Shown one piece after another: positions 46,516-60,200 of a stretch of DNA of 64,000 nt. The stretch comes from Thuidium tamariscinum. Taxonomy: Eukaryota > Streptophyta > Bryopsida > Hypnales > Thuidiaceae. The stretch is taken from positions 15,580,501-15,644,500 of the forward strand of contig OX344754.2 of NCBI GenBank assembly GCA_947034885.2, in the 5' to 3' direction. The translations under genes were made by a program, and so were the position numbers. The notes below the pieces were generated by a model. The model ran no database searches. It had not been told where the DNA came from and saw only the letters and a program-made list of their open reading frames with translations. The first letter of the stretch is position 1; each line of letters opens with the position of its first letter.

Positions 46516-49500
46516 TCAGTCAGAGTCAGAGGACTCTCCAAAATCCCGATCGAACAGTTCGTCCTCCCCTACCGCTTCCTGAAACAAGTCTTCTCTTCGG
46601 ACTTCTCTCACTGCCAGTGGATGATTTACATTGTTTTCTGATATTATTTGAGGTGGACGAAGCCCTTCGTATTCGGTGTCCACCCCTCTTCCAAATAGCC
46701 TGGAATTCTCACTGTTCGCACTTTCAGTGTGCACTCGCCTACCTCGAACCTCCCGTGGTAGAACCACTCTCCAACCTGGTAACTCTGGAGCATCAATGAA
46801 GAAGACCTATTGACAGTGTTTCGGGAAGGCAAACGACTCTTGACTGAACCTCGAGCAGGCCTGGAAATTCGCGATTGTGAATCCCCACTTGTCCTTCTTC
46901 ACTGTCGCATTTGGTCCACGATAGTTTGCTCTAACCCACCGACAAACAAAAACAACCACGCATGTTCCACGATAGTCAAGCTCTACTATTTCCTCCAATT
47001 CACCTACATACTCAACGTCCGCTTCAACTACATTGCGGTCCCTTGTACTTGACCGCCATGGTCTTGTAAATGTTGCCGCCACGCCACAGTCTTGAGTTTC
47101 CAACCTTCTCTCATAACTAGACACTCGGAATCGAGATCCATAAGCCCACATGCTTCTAAATTTCCTGCACTCGAATTTTGGTGTGATGGAAATGTCTTTC
47201 ACTATGTCCAAAAGTTGTACTTCGGCAGATATTGCTAATTGGACATCATCCTCAAACCAGTCGGCAAATGATGGTAATTCACTTAAGGCTGCCGGGAATG
47301 GTAATCCTCTCCTTCCACTTCTGTGCGGGTGTCGCCGCCTCCATACTCTCCTTTCTTCTTGCCTCTGTGACTTCAGTTCGTTATAACGTCTGCAGTGTAA
47401 CATGCAATTCATTATTCATAAGTCAATTCGAGAAAGCTAACGTAATCCACAATAACGACCAACAGCACCTACTTGTCTCCTTACATTCTTCAAGGCTACC
47501 TCTGCACAGCAACTTCAAGAGTATCGACAGAGTCAGCATCGCCTAACTATTTAGAAGAAGCCACGGATTCTATAAGGTCCACTATCCCCGCAATGCTTCA
47601 TCTCACATTGTACTCCACTTTCATATGTCCTCGACGATCCTGACATTCATGCTACAAAATCTACTAGCGCATATTTCTCCTACTCTAGGAGCACTGCAAT
47701 ATGGAAAAAGAGTACGTGCATTCACGACTTCTACACAAAATTTTCAATCTGCCCAAAGGATGCGCTAGACACACCTACTTCTAGAAATGAATACAGTCAT
47801 ACCTTGGGAACTGTAATGGTTATGTACTTCGTTCCTGGGTTTGCTGTCGTCAGTCGCTTCCATTTCAATTAAACTTTGCAAAATTCATTTCCCCTCTTAT
47901 ATTACATGTGAAAGGCTCTTCTTCAGAAATTTGAGGTCGTTGTTTCGACAAGCATAGAAGAGACGATTCAATTCCTTCTTCTTTAGTCGTCCTACTCTGA
48001 ATTCATGACTTCATTCACGGAAGTGTACACTCCTTATGTATACAGCAGTGTATTCAGTGGAACCCTTCATGAACACTGACAACCACTTACTTCGAGGGTA
48101 GGGTTTCCTCTTCACGGTACTACTCATTGACAGAATCTCCGAAGTCCAAACCCACACTCCTCATTCAAGTTCGTATCTAAGTATTTTCAATTTGTTTTCA
48201 TTACTTCTATGCTAAGCAATATGATAACTGAAAGCCTTTCTCAAAAATGACACGCACGTCCTATAAGAGGTCCACTTCCCTCCAAAGGACGACTCACTCA
48301 GGGGATGTCTGAAGACGGCACTCCGCATTCTTCATGCGCAGGAGTGAACCTTCCTTCACAGAGAGTGCATTCATCTCATTCCCTCGGGCAGTTTTCCTTT
48401 CCCCGTAAAGTTCCCCGTCACTGCTAAAAAAATTAAACAAATGTCTCAGATGGAATTACTTACTCCCGGTACTCTTCACAATAACCTGACGTGTTGATGA
48501 CAAAATTATGGAAGAGTTCCTTGCGCTCTTCGCTTAGCAAACTCGTCACTCCACGGCCTTCAAGAATTTCATCTGTCATTGTCGGGTCCTCCTGCGAGTC
48601 CCACAACCTTGAACAAGTGGAACTGTGGTTCAACATGTACTCTGTCACATAACCCGTAGCTTCTTCTAGCTCATAACTAGCACTCATACTACCTTCAGGT
48701 TTGGCAAGGTTTCGTACAAAACTTTTTAGACCTTTGTAGTATCGCTCGTAGGGGTACATCCACCGATTCTGCACAGGACCACAAATGAAGAGCTCCTGCA
48801 CTATATGGTACGGTAGATGCAATATAATATTAAATGCTGACGGGGGGAGATGCTTCTCGAGCAAAACCATTGTCTCAGCTACATCTTCCAAGAGCTGATT
48901 CTTTGAATCTTTGCTGATGACCTTGTCGCAAACTCTCTGGAAAACCCGACTCAATCTTATGATTGCACTGGCTAGTTCCTGGTTCTGAATGTTTCGTATA
49001 CAGGCAGGGAGAATTTGTTGCATTATGACATGAAAGTCATGAGACTTTAGCCCCCTCAGCTTCCCCTTCTCAATTTTTCGTCGAATATTGGACACGTAAC
49101 GGCTTGGAGTTCTCAGTGTCCTCAGGGTTTGGAAAAAAATGGCTTTATCTGCATCAGAAAGAACATATTCAGCTTCTGGCATGACAAACTTGTTGCTTCC
49201 TGGATGAGTCTCATGAAGCCACAGGTGCTCTCTTTGTTGCCGAGCTTGGAGATCCAACTGAACAGCGGGAGTATCATTATCACCTAAAAGGAACTTCAGC
49301 AGAGCTTCGCATATATTCTTTTCGCAGTGCATCACATCTAATGCCTGTCTGCAAGGAAGATCCTGCAACACAACAATGAACACATATTACTTTGTGCTCC
49401 TAACGACTATTTCAAATATGTTGGGACAATGCCACTGATGTTCAGAAAGGCTGGACAGAAGTAACAATTCAGTATTCTTTTATAATTCCCTATGCTAGCA

Positions 49501-52459
49501 TGGCCTCCAATTCTTGGCTACTTCTCCAATGATTGACAACACTTTCGGAGCACTCTGCATGAATGAAACCTATCCGTCTGTGTTTACTTGTACAATTCTC
49601 ACAAAAACAGAAAACACTTTCCTTGTTAACTGCCTCTTCACAATCCAAATGCATTCACTACTTCTGACACTCCACTTGTCCTACTGAAACTGAAAAAAGG
49701 AATACAAGGCAGACCAACATTTACGGTACACACTTTCAGGTCTCTTCTCAGATGTTCGCTCGCCTAGGTTCAAAAACTGCAGGGAGATTGAGATCGCATA
49801 TTCAAATGAATGTCACATTCTATTTGTCTTACACAAAAGACCACTCCAAACGTGGACGTTTTTCCCTTAGACCACAAACACCATCTTCCCATGCAGTGCT
49901 CCCCAATTCCTAGTGCCACTGCACGGTGGACAGACATGTACCTCCTCATGTAACAGTAGCAAGCATATGTGTAGGATTTGCCTTCCATCATTAAGTGATG
50001 CCCTGCTTCCTGTCCCTTTCCTTTATCGCTTAAGAGGAATACATTAAATGAATACAATGCATCCTCTACCATGTCCTTCATTTCGGACGTCCACGTACTA
50101 AAACATGCATACACTACTTAAGGTCACTTCATTTTCACACATAACTCCTAAGCTATTAATCACTCCAGGCTGCCTGGTAGTACTCCCTATATCATTCAGT
50201 GTTTCTTAAAGAGGGATACATACTTCTGTCATTTCGAGAACGTTTCTGTGAAGAAAACATCCTCTTAGAGAAGAAGATATGTAAGTGAAAAAGACTAATC
50301 CTGTGACCACGAATTCATTGTTATGACACTGACGCATACCTATGAATGCATCTTTCATTCTCTGTTTGCCTAGAAATCACTCAATGCCCACAATGACTAA
50401 TTACATTTTCGGTTCCCGCAGTCAACCACTTTGTACTCCATCATCTAGAATGCAGTCAAGTAATTGAGCACCACAGCTCAATCAACGAGTTCAACAAACT
50501 TGTAATAGTACATTCTCATACCTGAAGCACATACAACAACTCAACTCTTCACAGACAACGAAAACCATGAGCGGAGGACTGAAAACAATTTAAACAGTAG
50601 CACAAATTATTCACTTCGAAGACTGTGTACTAACTCACCGCCCAGTAAGGTAGTCGGAAGAATATGCTGACATGTTTCACTCCATGCTTCCTTACGGGGT
50701 CGTCCTCCCCATCTTCTATTCCACCTTCGCGAATATATGCTTCACGCTCTATACCATTGGCATATATCTGCTGTCCAGTACGACGCTACGGAGGTGGAGC
50801 TCTTTCTGGCTTGCCGTTGAAAGCCCTTCTAGCATTTCTGAATCGATGATTTAACCCTAGGAAACGACGACCACCAAGATAAATCATTTTCCGCAAGAAA
50901 GTAGAATGCTCTACACAGGTTTGGTCACCACATACAGGACACTCTTTGTATCCCTTTGTCTGCTGACCAGACAGAAGACCGTACGCTGGGAAGTCATGAA
51001 TCAGCCATAGAAGAACTACGCGTAAAGTGAATTGGCGACGTCCTCTTGGTTTAGACATGTCCACCGCCGGAACGCCTTCCCACAATTTCAATAAATCTTC
51101 AACTAATGGCTCCATATAGACGTCAATCACGTCTGCTGACGGTGCCTGTGGACCTGGAACCAACAGCACCAGCTTCAAGAAAAATTTCTTGCTCGTCAAC
51201 CAAGGAGGCAAATTATAAATCGCAACAAGGAAAGGCCACACAGAATGCTTGGTTGATTGGTTCCCGTATGGGTTCACTCCATCCCCTACAAGACCTATTC
51301 GAATATTTGTGGGGACATTAGCGAAGTCAGGATAAGTGTCATTGATGTGCTTCCATTGCTCCCCATCGACCACTAATTTCATGACTGGTTCGTCTGATTT
51401 ATTGCTTGCGTGAAAAGTCATCATCTTCGCAATCTCTGGGCACCTGAACATTCGCTTCAGTTGGTCCACAAGTGGAAAATATCTAAGAACCTTGCATGGC
51501 ACTGTGCTCGATCCCTCCACGTACCTTGATTTCCCACAACCTGGATGTGGGCATGTAACCAAGTCTTTCTTCTCTCCTCTGAAAAGTACGTGTCCATCAG
51601 GACAACAATGAATGGCTTCGTGCTTCAAACCTAATTTAAGAACCATTCTTCTTGCCTCATACGAAGTGCGTGGCAAACTGTTAGATTTCGGTAGCAGATC
51701 TTGGGAAAGGAATTTCAGTAACTCGTCCACAAACGTATATGGAATAGAAAACAAACTGGCCATTGTCATGAGAATAATGGCAACTTCCAGTCGATTCAAT
51801 GCACAGCCTTCGTAGACTTTTTCTGTCGATTCTCTGACCAACTCCTCGTAATCACTGCCATGCAGTTCAAAATCCTCTTCCAACTCCAAGTCACTTTCAT
51901 GCATGCCATGTGATTCTTGCATTTCGGTATGCATGTGATCCACGCGTGCAAAGGCATCCTCCACAGCGGAAGCGACGTCCACATTTGTCCTCTCCGGCCA
52001 CACAAATTGCTCTGGTCCTCTACAGTCTGATGGAACGCCTTGGAAGTAATCTTGGCCTTCCATCCCCTCGTCTGTCGGCACTCCAATGCTGTCTCCATCT
52101 TCACTCTACATGAATGAAGTATGTTAGAAACGTCTGTTGGCATGTATGATCTCCTAAGGTCAATGACATGTACATACATAGTGTTCGCCTGAGAACTGCA
52201 CCTGCAGATAGTACAAGTACTTTCTAAGCAGACGAGCAAATTAGGGGAAGTGTTTCTCAACATTTCAGCTCACCAGCACAAGATATTGAAAATATGGATC
52301 TCGGCCACGTAAGCGATGGTGTCTGGCAACAGTCTCGAAATTCCGAAGTCGACCTCCACGACAATCTCTACAAGCACACAAATATTCTACTAGTCCTCGC
52401 CTGGAGGCAATGGATCTTTCAATGTGGTAGGCTGCATTCAACCTACCTCTCCACGTCAT
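46516..52459 (-). pseudogene. CACTA-type TNP2 transposase gene with two premature TAG stops
   Basis: Four minus-strand exons with GT-AG borders join in one frame: 52459-52274, 52105-50639, 49362-48464 and 47389-46516, 1141 codons plus a final stop. Domains in order follow. First is a transposase-associated zinc-finger-like region (YLCACRDC...RHHRLRGRDPYF). Next is the tnp2 core (HCCPDGHVLFRG, CPHPGCGKSRYV, IGLVGDGVNPYGNQS, YNLPPWL, LVPGPQAPS, CPVCGDQTC, LDVMHCEKNICEALL). Then come a DUF4218 region (FNIILHLPYHIVQELFICGP, QNRWMYPYERYYKGLKSFVR) and a DUF4216 region (YVGELEEIVELDYRG, VFFIDAPELPGW). Internal stops are TAG at 50788-50786 (after APPP) and TAG at 46809-46807 (between HCQ and VFFIDAP). 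The core DDE-type assignment is from family knowledge. Otherwise unbroken, it is a recently inactivated autonomous transposase. Confidence 0.9.
49363..50638 (-). other. Long intron in the tnp2 gene
   Basis: Bounded by GCG|GTGAGT at 50639 and TTGCAG|GAT at 49362. The 115-codon frame inside (49770-50114) has no transposase resemblance and is probably non-coding. Confidence 0.6.
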
Positions 52460-52474
52460 CGTCAATGGTGACCT

Positions 52475-54830
52475 TCCTGCCGAAGATACCCGAGGTTTAA
52501 AGCAGGAAGAATCAAAAACCGCTCACGGAATTCCCACTTAGTTGCTTCAAAGAGAGCACAAGGAATCATTAAAAAAAAATTTGTGTACTCTGGTCTTCCA
52601 CGAAATAAAACCTTTCTCTCAGCAGAACTAGATGCCGACTTCACAAACAATTGAATACTCTGGACTCTGCATTTCAGAGAAGGATTAACAACTTCTAAAT
52701 GTAAAGTACATGGGTAAGCTGAACAGAGTGACGCATGCCTTGAAAAGAGAACATCACGAATGTTCTCTAAAGATTACCCACACATACATTTTTACTGGAA
52801 ATGAAAATTAGAGTACATTTTCTATCCGACATATACCTATGTAGTAAATGGCATGTAACATGAGGTGCTCCATATACTTTCTATAAGCGTCTGTAATGAC
52901 ATGGTTTGATTAATTATGAAAGGCGGGACATTTTTCACTATATTTTCGATTATTCTTTGCACTGCTTGAACAACACAGTGTTTAGTTCTGGCGGATGTTA
53001 TTTTCATTTCACTGGAGACCTGTGTGTGTTTGTTACTGAATTCTACAGAAGCTGTGATAGTCCGACACTTTAGACCGGATGTATTTTCCTTCAAAACATA
53101 ATGACGGAGTTCCTATGAAATATAGAAATCGAAATTCCATCCTAATATGTCACAATGCTAGACCTACCTAGAAATGTTGTGCAACCACTTCTTTGTTAGT
53201 ATGCATTCCACTTCATTGTTGCATGTGAAGAGATGTTGACAGGTGCACGGTGAAGGACAAACCTGAAATGCCCCTACGCGTACACCTGCCTTCTCAATGA
53301 ACAGAAGTGGTTCGGCGTGTATGCGTCAGGTGCCTCCCTTCGAAAATTAGGCTGTCAATTGAAGTAGCTTGCCTTCCGCCAAATTCTTCAGCAGCTTAAT
53401 GCACGTACATTTGTTAACTGTCCATATATGACTTGAATGCTTTCCATTCACAATAACTGCTGCTAAGAATTCAACACTGCGCAAGGACCAAAGCATTCAA
53501 AGTAAACAATTGTCATATGCCTGCACACATCGGGGAACACAAGATACATGAAGCTTTATCCAGTAAAGGGAATAGCAGTTCCAAGTCAATCAATTTCACA
53601 AACAGTGAGTGGCCACGGTAGGCAGCCCCGTTAACAACCACATCAATGTAGCGACAACCTCAAGAAGAAACAATGAATTCAGAGACAAACAAAACTGGTG
53701 AAACTTCTCTTTGAAGGGATACTTTTATAGAATGCCATAGAAGCCTACATGACAACGACATGCAGCATTATATTACAATGCGAAGTCGTTCAGTCAGGGG
53801 TAATGTATCTTGTACTGAAAATGTCAATTGACAAAGCTGAACTGCTTTGCAATCACATAGGATCCTATGAAACAGAAATTTACAATTACAGGATACTAGG
53901 ATACTAGCTCTGACATTAGAAGAAGACCTTACTAATCTGTTCCTGAAATGAGATACAAAATACGATCCATAGGTTCCTTGATGATGCGGCTCCAACGTAT
54001 GGGTCGAAACACTCTAGAACTACACCACTGAACAGTCGTAGACGCTCCGTGGGGAGTCGCCAATGCAACCCTCCCCACCGTCCATGACTTACAGGTGCAC
54101 TTATTCCAGTTGTCAGTGTTGTACTCAATCAACCACTCTAGCAAAACTTGGAGCACTTCCTCTCCGCGGTTGTACTTGTCCATGTTCAGGCGTTTCCTCT
54201 GGAACGCAGAAGTGTTTGAAGCATAGTTCATTTTCAATGGAAGTGCATATATTTAATGTAAATTCCTACAAGTTCTAAAATGAAGGCATTTAATTTTAAG
54301 AAGAAAGGCAGAGGGAGAGGAACTTAGAATTACCTTGTTGCCTTTCATGACGAACTGTTTCGCCATTGACAAGGAAAGTAGGCGTCCTTCTCAGTCTTCG
54401 CTGCTTTGGCTGCACTTGCACATGTGCAATGAAGTAGGACATGAGAAACGGACACAAACAATAACACAGATCATGGAGAACATACAATGAAGTCGTGACT
54501 AAAAGAAGCACACAAAATCATGTATTCAGCGCTAACGAATTTGTGTAATGACTGACTACTTCCTTAATTGCAAGGGAAATTGAAGAAGTTAATCATGTCC
54601 TGCAATGGACGAGGTTCTTCCTACACTGAAATCTCTGTCAACGAAGTAATCCCTCATATTGGTAAAGGAATTAGCAGTGCACGATGTACATGTTGTCATA
54701 TGTGAAGACAAGCAGGCCAGCAGCTGTGCGGCCACAAGAAAGTGCAGGACTATACACCATTGTTGACGCAAAAGAACATGTGAATTTTTAGTAACCGAAA
54801 TGAACAGATTAAGAAAACAGACCCCAGCAT
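52475..54830. other. Transposon-block sequence upstream of tnp2, no assigned gene
   Basis: This should hold the tnp2 promoter and possible leader exons. Short frames (for example 53768-53995, 53932-54237 minus) show no known motif. Confidence 0.35.
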
Positions 54831-54836
54831 CGTGTA

Positions 54837-55810
54837 CTAAAATATAGTGGAAATGATGCATATGAAATTGACAAGGAAACATTGACATCCTTCACACACC
54901 AGTGATGTTTGAAGGTCCGATAAGGCTCGTAATTCAGGTACGGAGGTCAGAAGTGACACACCTTCATAAGTATAATGGTAGCGTTTTCTGGAGTCCATGA
55001 AGTCGAAGTCGAACTCGAGCAGAGGGCTTCTTCGCAAGTGATTTCCTACTCTGTCAGAGTCACTGGGAAGGCCACTTTCATGAAGTCGTGTGTCATTAAG
55101 CGCCGCTGTTGCACAACGCTGGTTTCTCGTAGCCATTACTGTCATAGTTTTAGGAAAATCTCCCAGAAGTTCTGGAGAGTAAGCAAGCACTGAATTCCAC
55201 GTTGTACAATGCGATGTCAGCACTTCAGAGATGAAGCGCTTCACGACAACCTGCACATACCAACTTCTATTCAAGGAGAATTCCGCCCGGGTGATTCCAT
55301 GGAAGTCTTCATGTGGAAAACCTAGGTCGGTTTTCAGGTACTCCTGTGGGCCATTTCCTATGACGATAGCAAAGGAACAAAGGAGAAATCCAAGTCGTGT
55401 CATTGTCAAATTCTGTCTTCAATGCATGAGCTTCTAACAACGCCCCCCGCTTGCTTCGAGATGTGCAGAAGTTTTCACGAAGCCTGTACTTCTGAAAAAA
55501 ATGCAACCTATATCCAGAGGTGGCTCCATTCAATTCCCTACACGCACTTCGTGTCGCATAGCTGAGGAGGAAGTGCGTAGCACCTTTGCATTCCAAAATT
55601 AGGGCCCCCGGTGACGACTGAGACTGCGACTTCACGCACTTGCATTCGCTCGGAGGGAAGTGTGATAAGGTTTTCCGCCGCCTGTTTAAGGCACGGTAAC
55701 CGGAGTTCCCAACTTTCATCAGGGACGTGGATGAAATCTGTCCAATCTTCGTGGACTACTGTGTAGTGCTTTGGTTTCCATCTACATGCTCTGCTTTTAG
55801 TAGTTACCAC
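54837..55810 (-). other. Unidentified open frames inside the transposon block (possible third gene)
   Basis: On the minus strand, overlapping frames at 55810-55538 (90 codons, CRWKPKHYTVVHEDWTDFI), 55719-55309 (136 codons) and 55409-54837 (190 codons) follow one another. The 190-codon frame starts MTMTRLGFLLCSFAIVIG, a hydrophobic stretch that could be a signal peptide or a chance match, and contains RKRYHYTYEGVSLL. Protein-like composition suggests an interrupted gene, either a third element gene or captured host sequence. I do not recognise a family. Confidence 0.3.
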
Positions 55811-55819
55811 TGTCTGCCC

Positions 55820-57225
55820 AGTAACGTGTGCTACGAGTCGGGTTTCCCTACATAATTAAAAAATTTTCATGCTTCCATCTCTGTATTTGTAGGTAATGTG
55901 AGTCGTGCAAATTTGCATAGGCGAGTTTCTGGAAGCAAAAGTGTAACTGCACTTGGCATTGGCATGCCGTAAGGTGGCGCACAAGGTATACGAGTCCATC
56001 AGCGGACATTGAGCAACTTTGTTGCCATAGTTTCCAGAAGATTCAGTAAGCTCTGTGATTAGTGGAATTTGAAGACTTCTCGAGCACAGTAGAGGCAGGC
56101 AGCAGCCGATGACATTGATTTGATTTCAGAATCGTGCATGAAGAGGGTGGGTCTTCTTTGGTTACGAAGAAACGGGAAAACATCAAACCCACGCGGAGGT
56201 CGCAATTAGGACGGAGAGACGTGACAAAGAGAAGGTGGACGCTTTCCTTACTCTGTGAATCGACAATTGAAGAGGACAAAGAAGCGGAGTAAGCGAAGGA
56301 ACTGTGAGAGCCGAAGTGCAGGTCCCTACGTCCAATTAAGGTACTGTAGAGACTGGAGGTAGGTGGAAGCCGTTTTCTAACGACGTCCGAGATCGTTATC
56401 CACGTAGTGTTGCTCAATTGAATACAGGGGAGGCGGACGAGTCGTTGGAAAAAGCATATGCAGAAGAAGTTCTAGGTCGGACGCGGTGAAAGAAAAAAAA
56501 GGTATGTATTCCTCTTGCCCATTTGAAATTGAAGGGAAAATGTTTTCTGTTCAATATTGCCGACGTTGTGATTGTAGGCTGCTGAAATTGTTAGCAGTCA
56601 ATGCCACGGTGACAGCATTGTAATAGAATTCGGTTATGCATGTAGACTTTGTGTCTTGCGTTCGAGGAGTGTTTCCTCAAAATCGGGAGTTCAGTGACGG
56701 TATGATCCTTACGGAAAAGCTTGTGGTTCTAAGCGGCGGCGGACAAGAATAATGCCTACTGCAGAATTCAGACAGCAGTCTTCCATGTTGTTGTTGAACT
56801 GTGTGTGTGGAATTTTTCTGATGACCTGTGGTTGTACGCTCCATGGATGTTCGGCGGAATGATAAAACGCCACGATATGGGTAGTATATGTGGAGACCGC
56901 TATCAGCGATGGATGGTAGCACTAAGTACTGCGAGGCACATTTTAGGAAGTGCTAGTATGCATGTACAGTGAAGGCAGCATTTGAACGTGCACTTATAAA
57001 TGTTCGTATGAATTGGCATGTTTGTCATGTTCTAGGGGGACAGAGTTTTCTGAGCACATCATGGTCAGACAGTGGTAGTTCATGTTCTTGATCACTAATT
57101 GGGAAAACGTGGCGTAGCTCTTTGTCAGTTCAGGAACACTACGGAAACATCTTCTGAATAAGCATGTGCACATGGGAAATGTGAATTACGATGTTGAATT
57201 TGATGTCTGCAGTGTGCCAGGCTGG
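55820..57225. other. Central intergenic part of the transposon block
   Basis: Lies between the divergent transposon genes and probably contains the promoter of the plus-strand gene. The frame at 56043-56417 (minus) is not recognisable. Confidence 0.35.
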
Positions 57226-57229
57226 GAAG

Positions 57230-60200
57230 ATGACAGTGGGACGGTCTTCAGAGAGAAAGCGAGATGGAGATGGCTTCAAGCCATGGGTGTCAAGGAAGAA
57301 GTTCACAAGGAAATCTTCAGCAACACAAGCAAATGAGAGAACTGACTTAACGACGAGAAGCAAAGGGGTTTCTGCAGATGCTCCTTTGCCACAACGACTT
57401 TCGGTGGCGGGCAGTTTGAAGACCACATCAAAGACGGATGAAGCAGCTGTAAAGAGGAAGTCTACGAACAAGAAGTCCAGCGTATGCAAGGCAGAAAGTA
57501 CCGTAGTCATATCTGAGAAAGAGTACCAACTACTTTTGAACTTGAAGAATAAATCGATAGAGACATCTTCAGGTAAATGTGGAAGCGGTCAATGAAAGTG
57601 TTTTACTGAAGCTGGTGCTATCTGTATACTCTAGTGTCAAAAAGTAGCATGGGTTGACATACTGGGCATGCACTGAAGTTGGAAGCGAGTAAGCTTCTTC
57701 TTGGCCCTCCAATTAGAATGGCCTTCTTTGCCTTGGCCAGTTGTCGAATGCTTCAATTAGGCGTCAATTTCAGAGAGTATGTAGGAGTCCGTAAAGGCTG
57801 ATCCTTCATTTCGGTGTGATGGCAGTCTCTCTTGGGTGCAGACGTGTTTATGTAGTTTGTTTGTTTCAATTTCACACCCAGTAATTAATGGCAGACGTCG
57901 CTACCACAGGTAAGTGGCTACGTAGTACTGTTACTTTTATTCTCTTATGACAGTGAGAAGAGGGAGGAGGGGAAGACAGCACTTCATTTAACGCCCAAGT
58001 AATAGCTAAATTTAGTGCAGTCGTGTGCGTAGCCTCATGTTGGTGGCAATGGCCAAGAGGGGAGGGGGTCGTTGGTGAATGACAGTGTACACTTCTTCTC
58101 AGCTGTTTTCACGTCATTTTCGATGTAATTCGAAGTGAAGTTGTGGAGAAGCACTGCAATCATAGTCGTATCATGTCAAGTCTAGTTGTATGTGTGATAT
58201 TGCATTTCATGTCAACTGTGTAGAAAGGATTGGAAGCAAACAATGAAGTAGCATTGTAAGGTGTGTTCTAAACGAGGACATTGGTGTTGAACTTTTGCGT
58301 TCCTCCTTTGCACAGGAGTATTAGTCGTCCACAGTGTCGAGCAATGTAAGAGGAAAAAGGCGTGCATGTTGGCAGTCGTTGTTCAGGATAGACATAAGTG
58401 AGGGGACGATGTCAGACTGAGGGGACAATGTGAGAGACACTGAAGATTGTCTTCAATACCGTTTGAGTGTGTGTAGACGGAAGAGAATCAAAGGACGGGA
58501 GGGAAGTGGCAGTCGTATTTGAGGAGGCAGATTTCCTTACTCAAAGCTTGGGACAAGAGATTGCAGAAGCAGAAGAAGCACGCACGTTATCAAGAGTGAG
58601 AAAAGAAAAAGGACAAGGGAATCGATACATCCAGGAGGACGAAGCGAGAATGCAATCATCACCGTCACTTCCTATTCACTTGGTAGATGAAGAGGCTAGT
58701 CTGAATAATGGAAAGGCAGTAAAGAAAGTGCCAAATGATGTAAGTGGTGAGGAGAGCTCTGATAGTGACTTTCAACGAACACCGCAGGTAAAGGAGAGAC
58801 TGCAAGTTCCATTGGAGAGTATTGAAAGCAAATGGAAATGTCGAGGTCGTAGTGCAATAGTGCATGTGTGGAATTGTTTATAGTTAGTGTAGCCGAAGTT
58901 GTTATGTGCACACTTCTTCCATGTCTTCAGGTAGTGCATGCATGCACAATGTTTTCCCAATTAGCAATGTAATTGGAAAATCTGTTAATGTAACTGCAAT
59001 GCCTTGTTTCAGAAACGTCTTCAATCCACATGAGTAGCCCGCCCTTCGATCAGGGGCAGGTCAAAGCCTCTATCTTCTACAGGTCATGAAAGTCATGAAG
59101 TACAAAGAGAGGAACTTCATGGATAGAGGTCTAGAAATCGGGAGGTTGAATTTGAAGAAGAAGAAGAAGAAGACGATGACTTCATGGAGGAACAGAACAA
59201 TGAAGGGCCTTCGAGCATTGGTGGAGACAGAGAATTACTTCTGCAGAAGAAGAATCCGAGGCCAAGAAATTTGTGAAGAGAAGATGGACCGACAAAGGTA
59301 CTGACATTCTTTCCTTTTGAAGAGGCTGTGCACAGGAGAGACGAATACAGTGTTGGAGTGGGAGAGTGGTCACAGAATGCTGCACATTGGGACACAGATG
59401 ACGACTTCGAGGAACCAAGAAGTGGCGTTGAGAACAAAAACAAGATGATCGAGAAGCGGTAGGAGACGGCGTCTGAAGCAAGGGCAAATCGAAAGAGGAA
59501 GAAGGTTGAAAGAGAACTAGCAGTGCGGAATCGGGAAGCAGTGGGGGAAAAGCCATACTACATTCTGGTGAGTCTAACAGGAACACCGTACGGTGATGGC
59601 ATGACAGAATGGAAGTCAGAGTTCAACAAACTTTGCCGTTCCCTAGATCCATCAATTCGTGACGTCAGGCATCAACCGCATCAGAAGATCCAAATCCTAA
59701 AGAAGCGTTTGCTAGACAACTTTGAATACAGTGGCGTCGTTTCCGATAAGTTTCTAATGCCTCTTATAGGTCACAGAGTGGCGGCACGAAGGAATGAATT
59801 GATGAACGACATCCGCTGCGGCAGAGATTGTCCCCCCATAGTGAACAAGGAAGCATGGAAAAGATTGGAACGTATATGTGGTAGTGCAAATTTCCAGAAG
59901 AAGTCAACAGCCATGCGTTACGCAAACTCTTGCAGACAGAATGTGGAAAGGATAGGTCCAGGAGGTAAAATTGGTGTCCGAGATTTACTGAAAAGAAGGC
60001 TGTGTAGGTCACCAGACCCGGAGGAAGTTCAAGCAGAGATGACCCGTGATAAGGGATACAACGGGATGAAGAGCAAGATGAAGAAGGTGGCCGTGCCTCA
60101 GACCAGGAAGATACCAAGCAGTGTAAGTGATGAAGAAGGCAGCGCTGGAAAGGCTAAGTCATTGGAGGACTTCCATGTGCAAGAGGTCGGCGGTGCTTCA

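Noticed and set aside
49770-50114. 115-codon Met/Cys-rich minus frame
   Set aside because: Lies inside a well-defined tnp2 intron and resembles nothing known.
54837-55409. Secreted host protein gene with signal peptide
   Set aside because: No homologue recognised, frames change upstream, and it lies inside a transposon block; kept only as an unidentified frame.
59086-59304. Lysine-rich protein frame (KKKKKK) at 59.1 kb
   Set aside because: The alternative frame of the GAAGAA run gives an acidic linker that fits the second transposon gene better; the lysine frame ends quickly.
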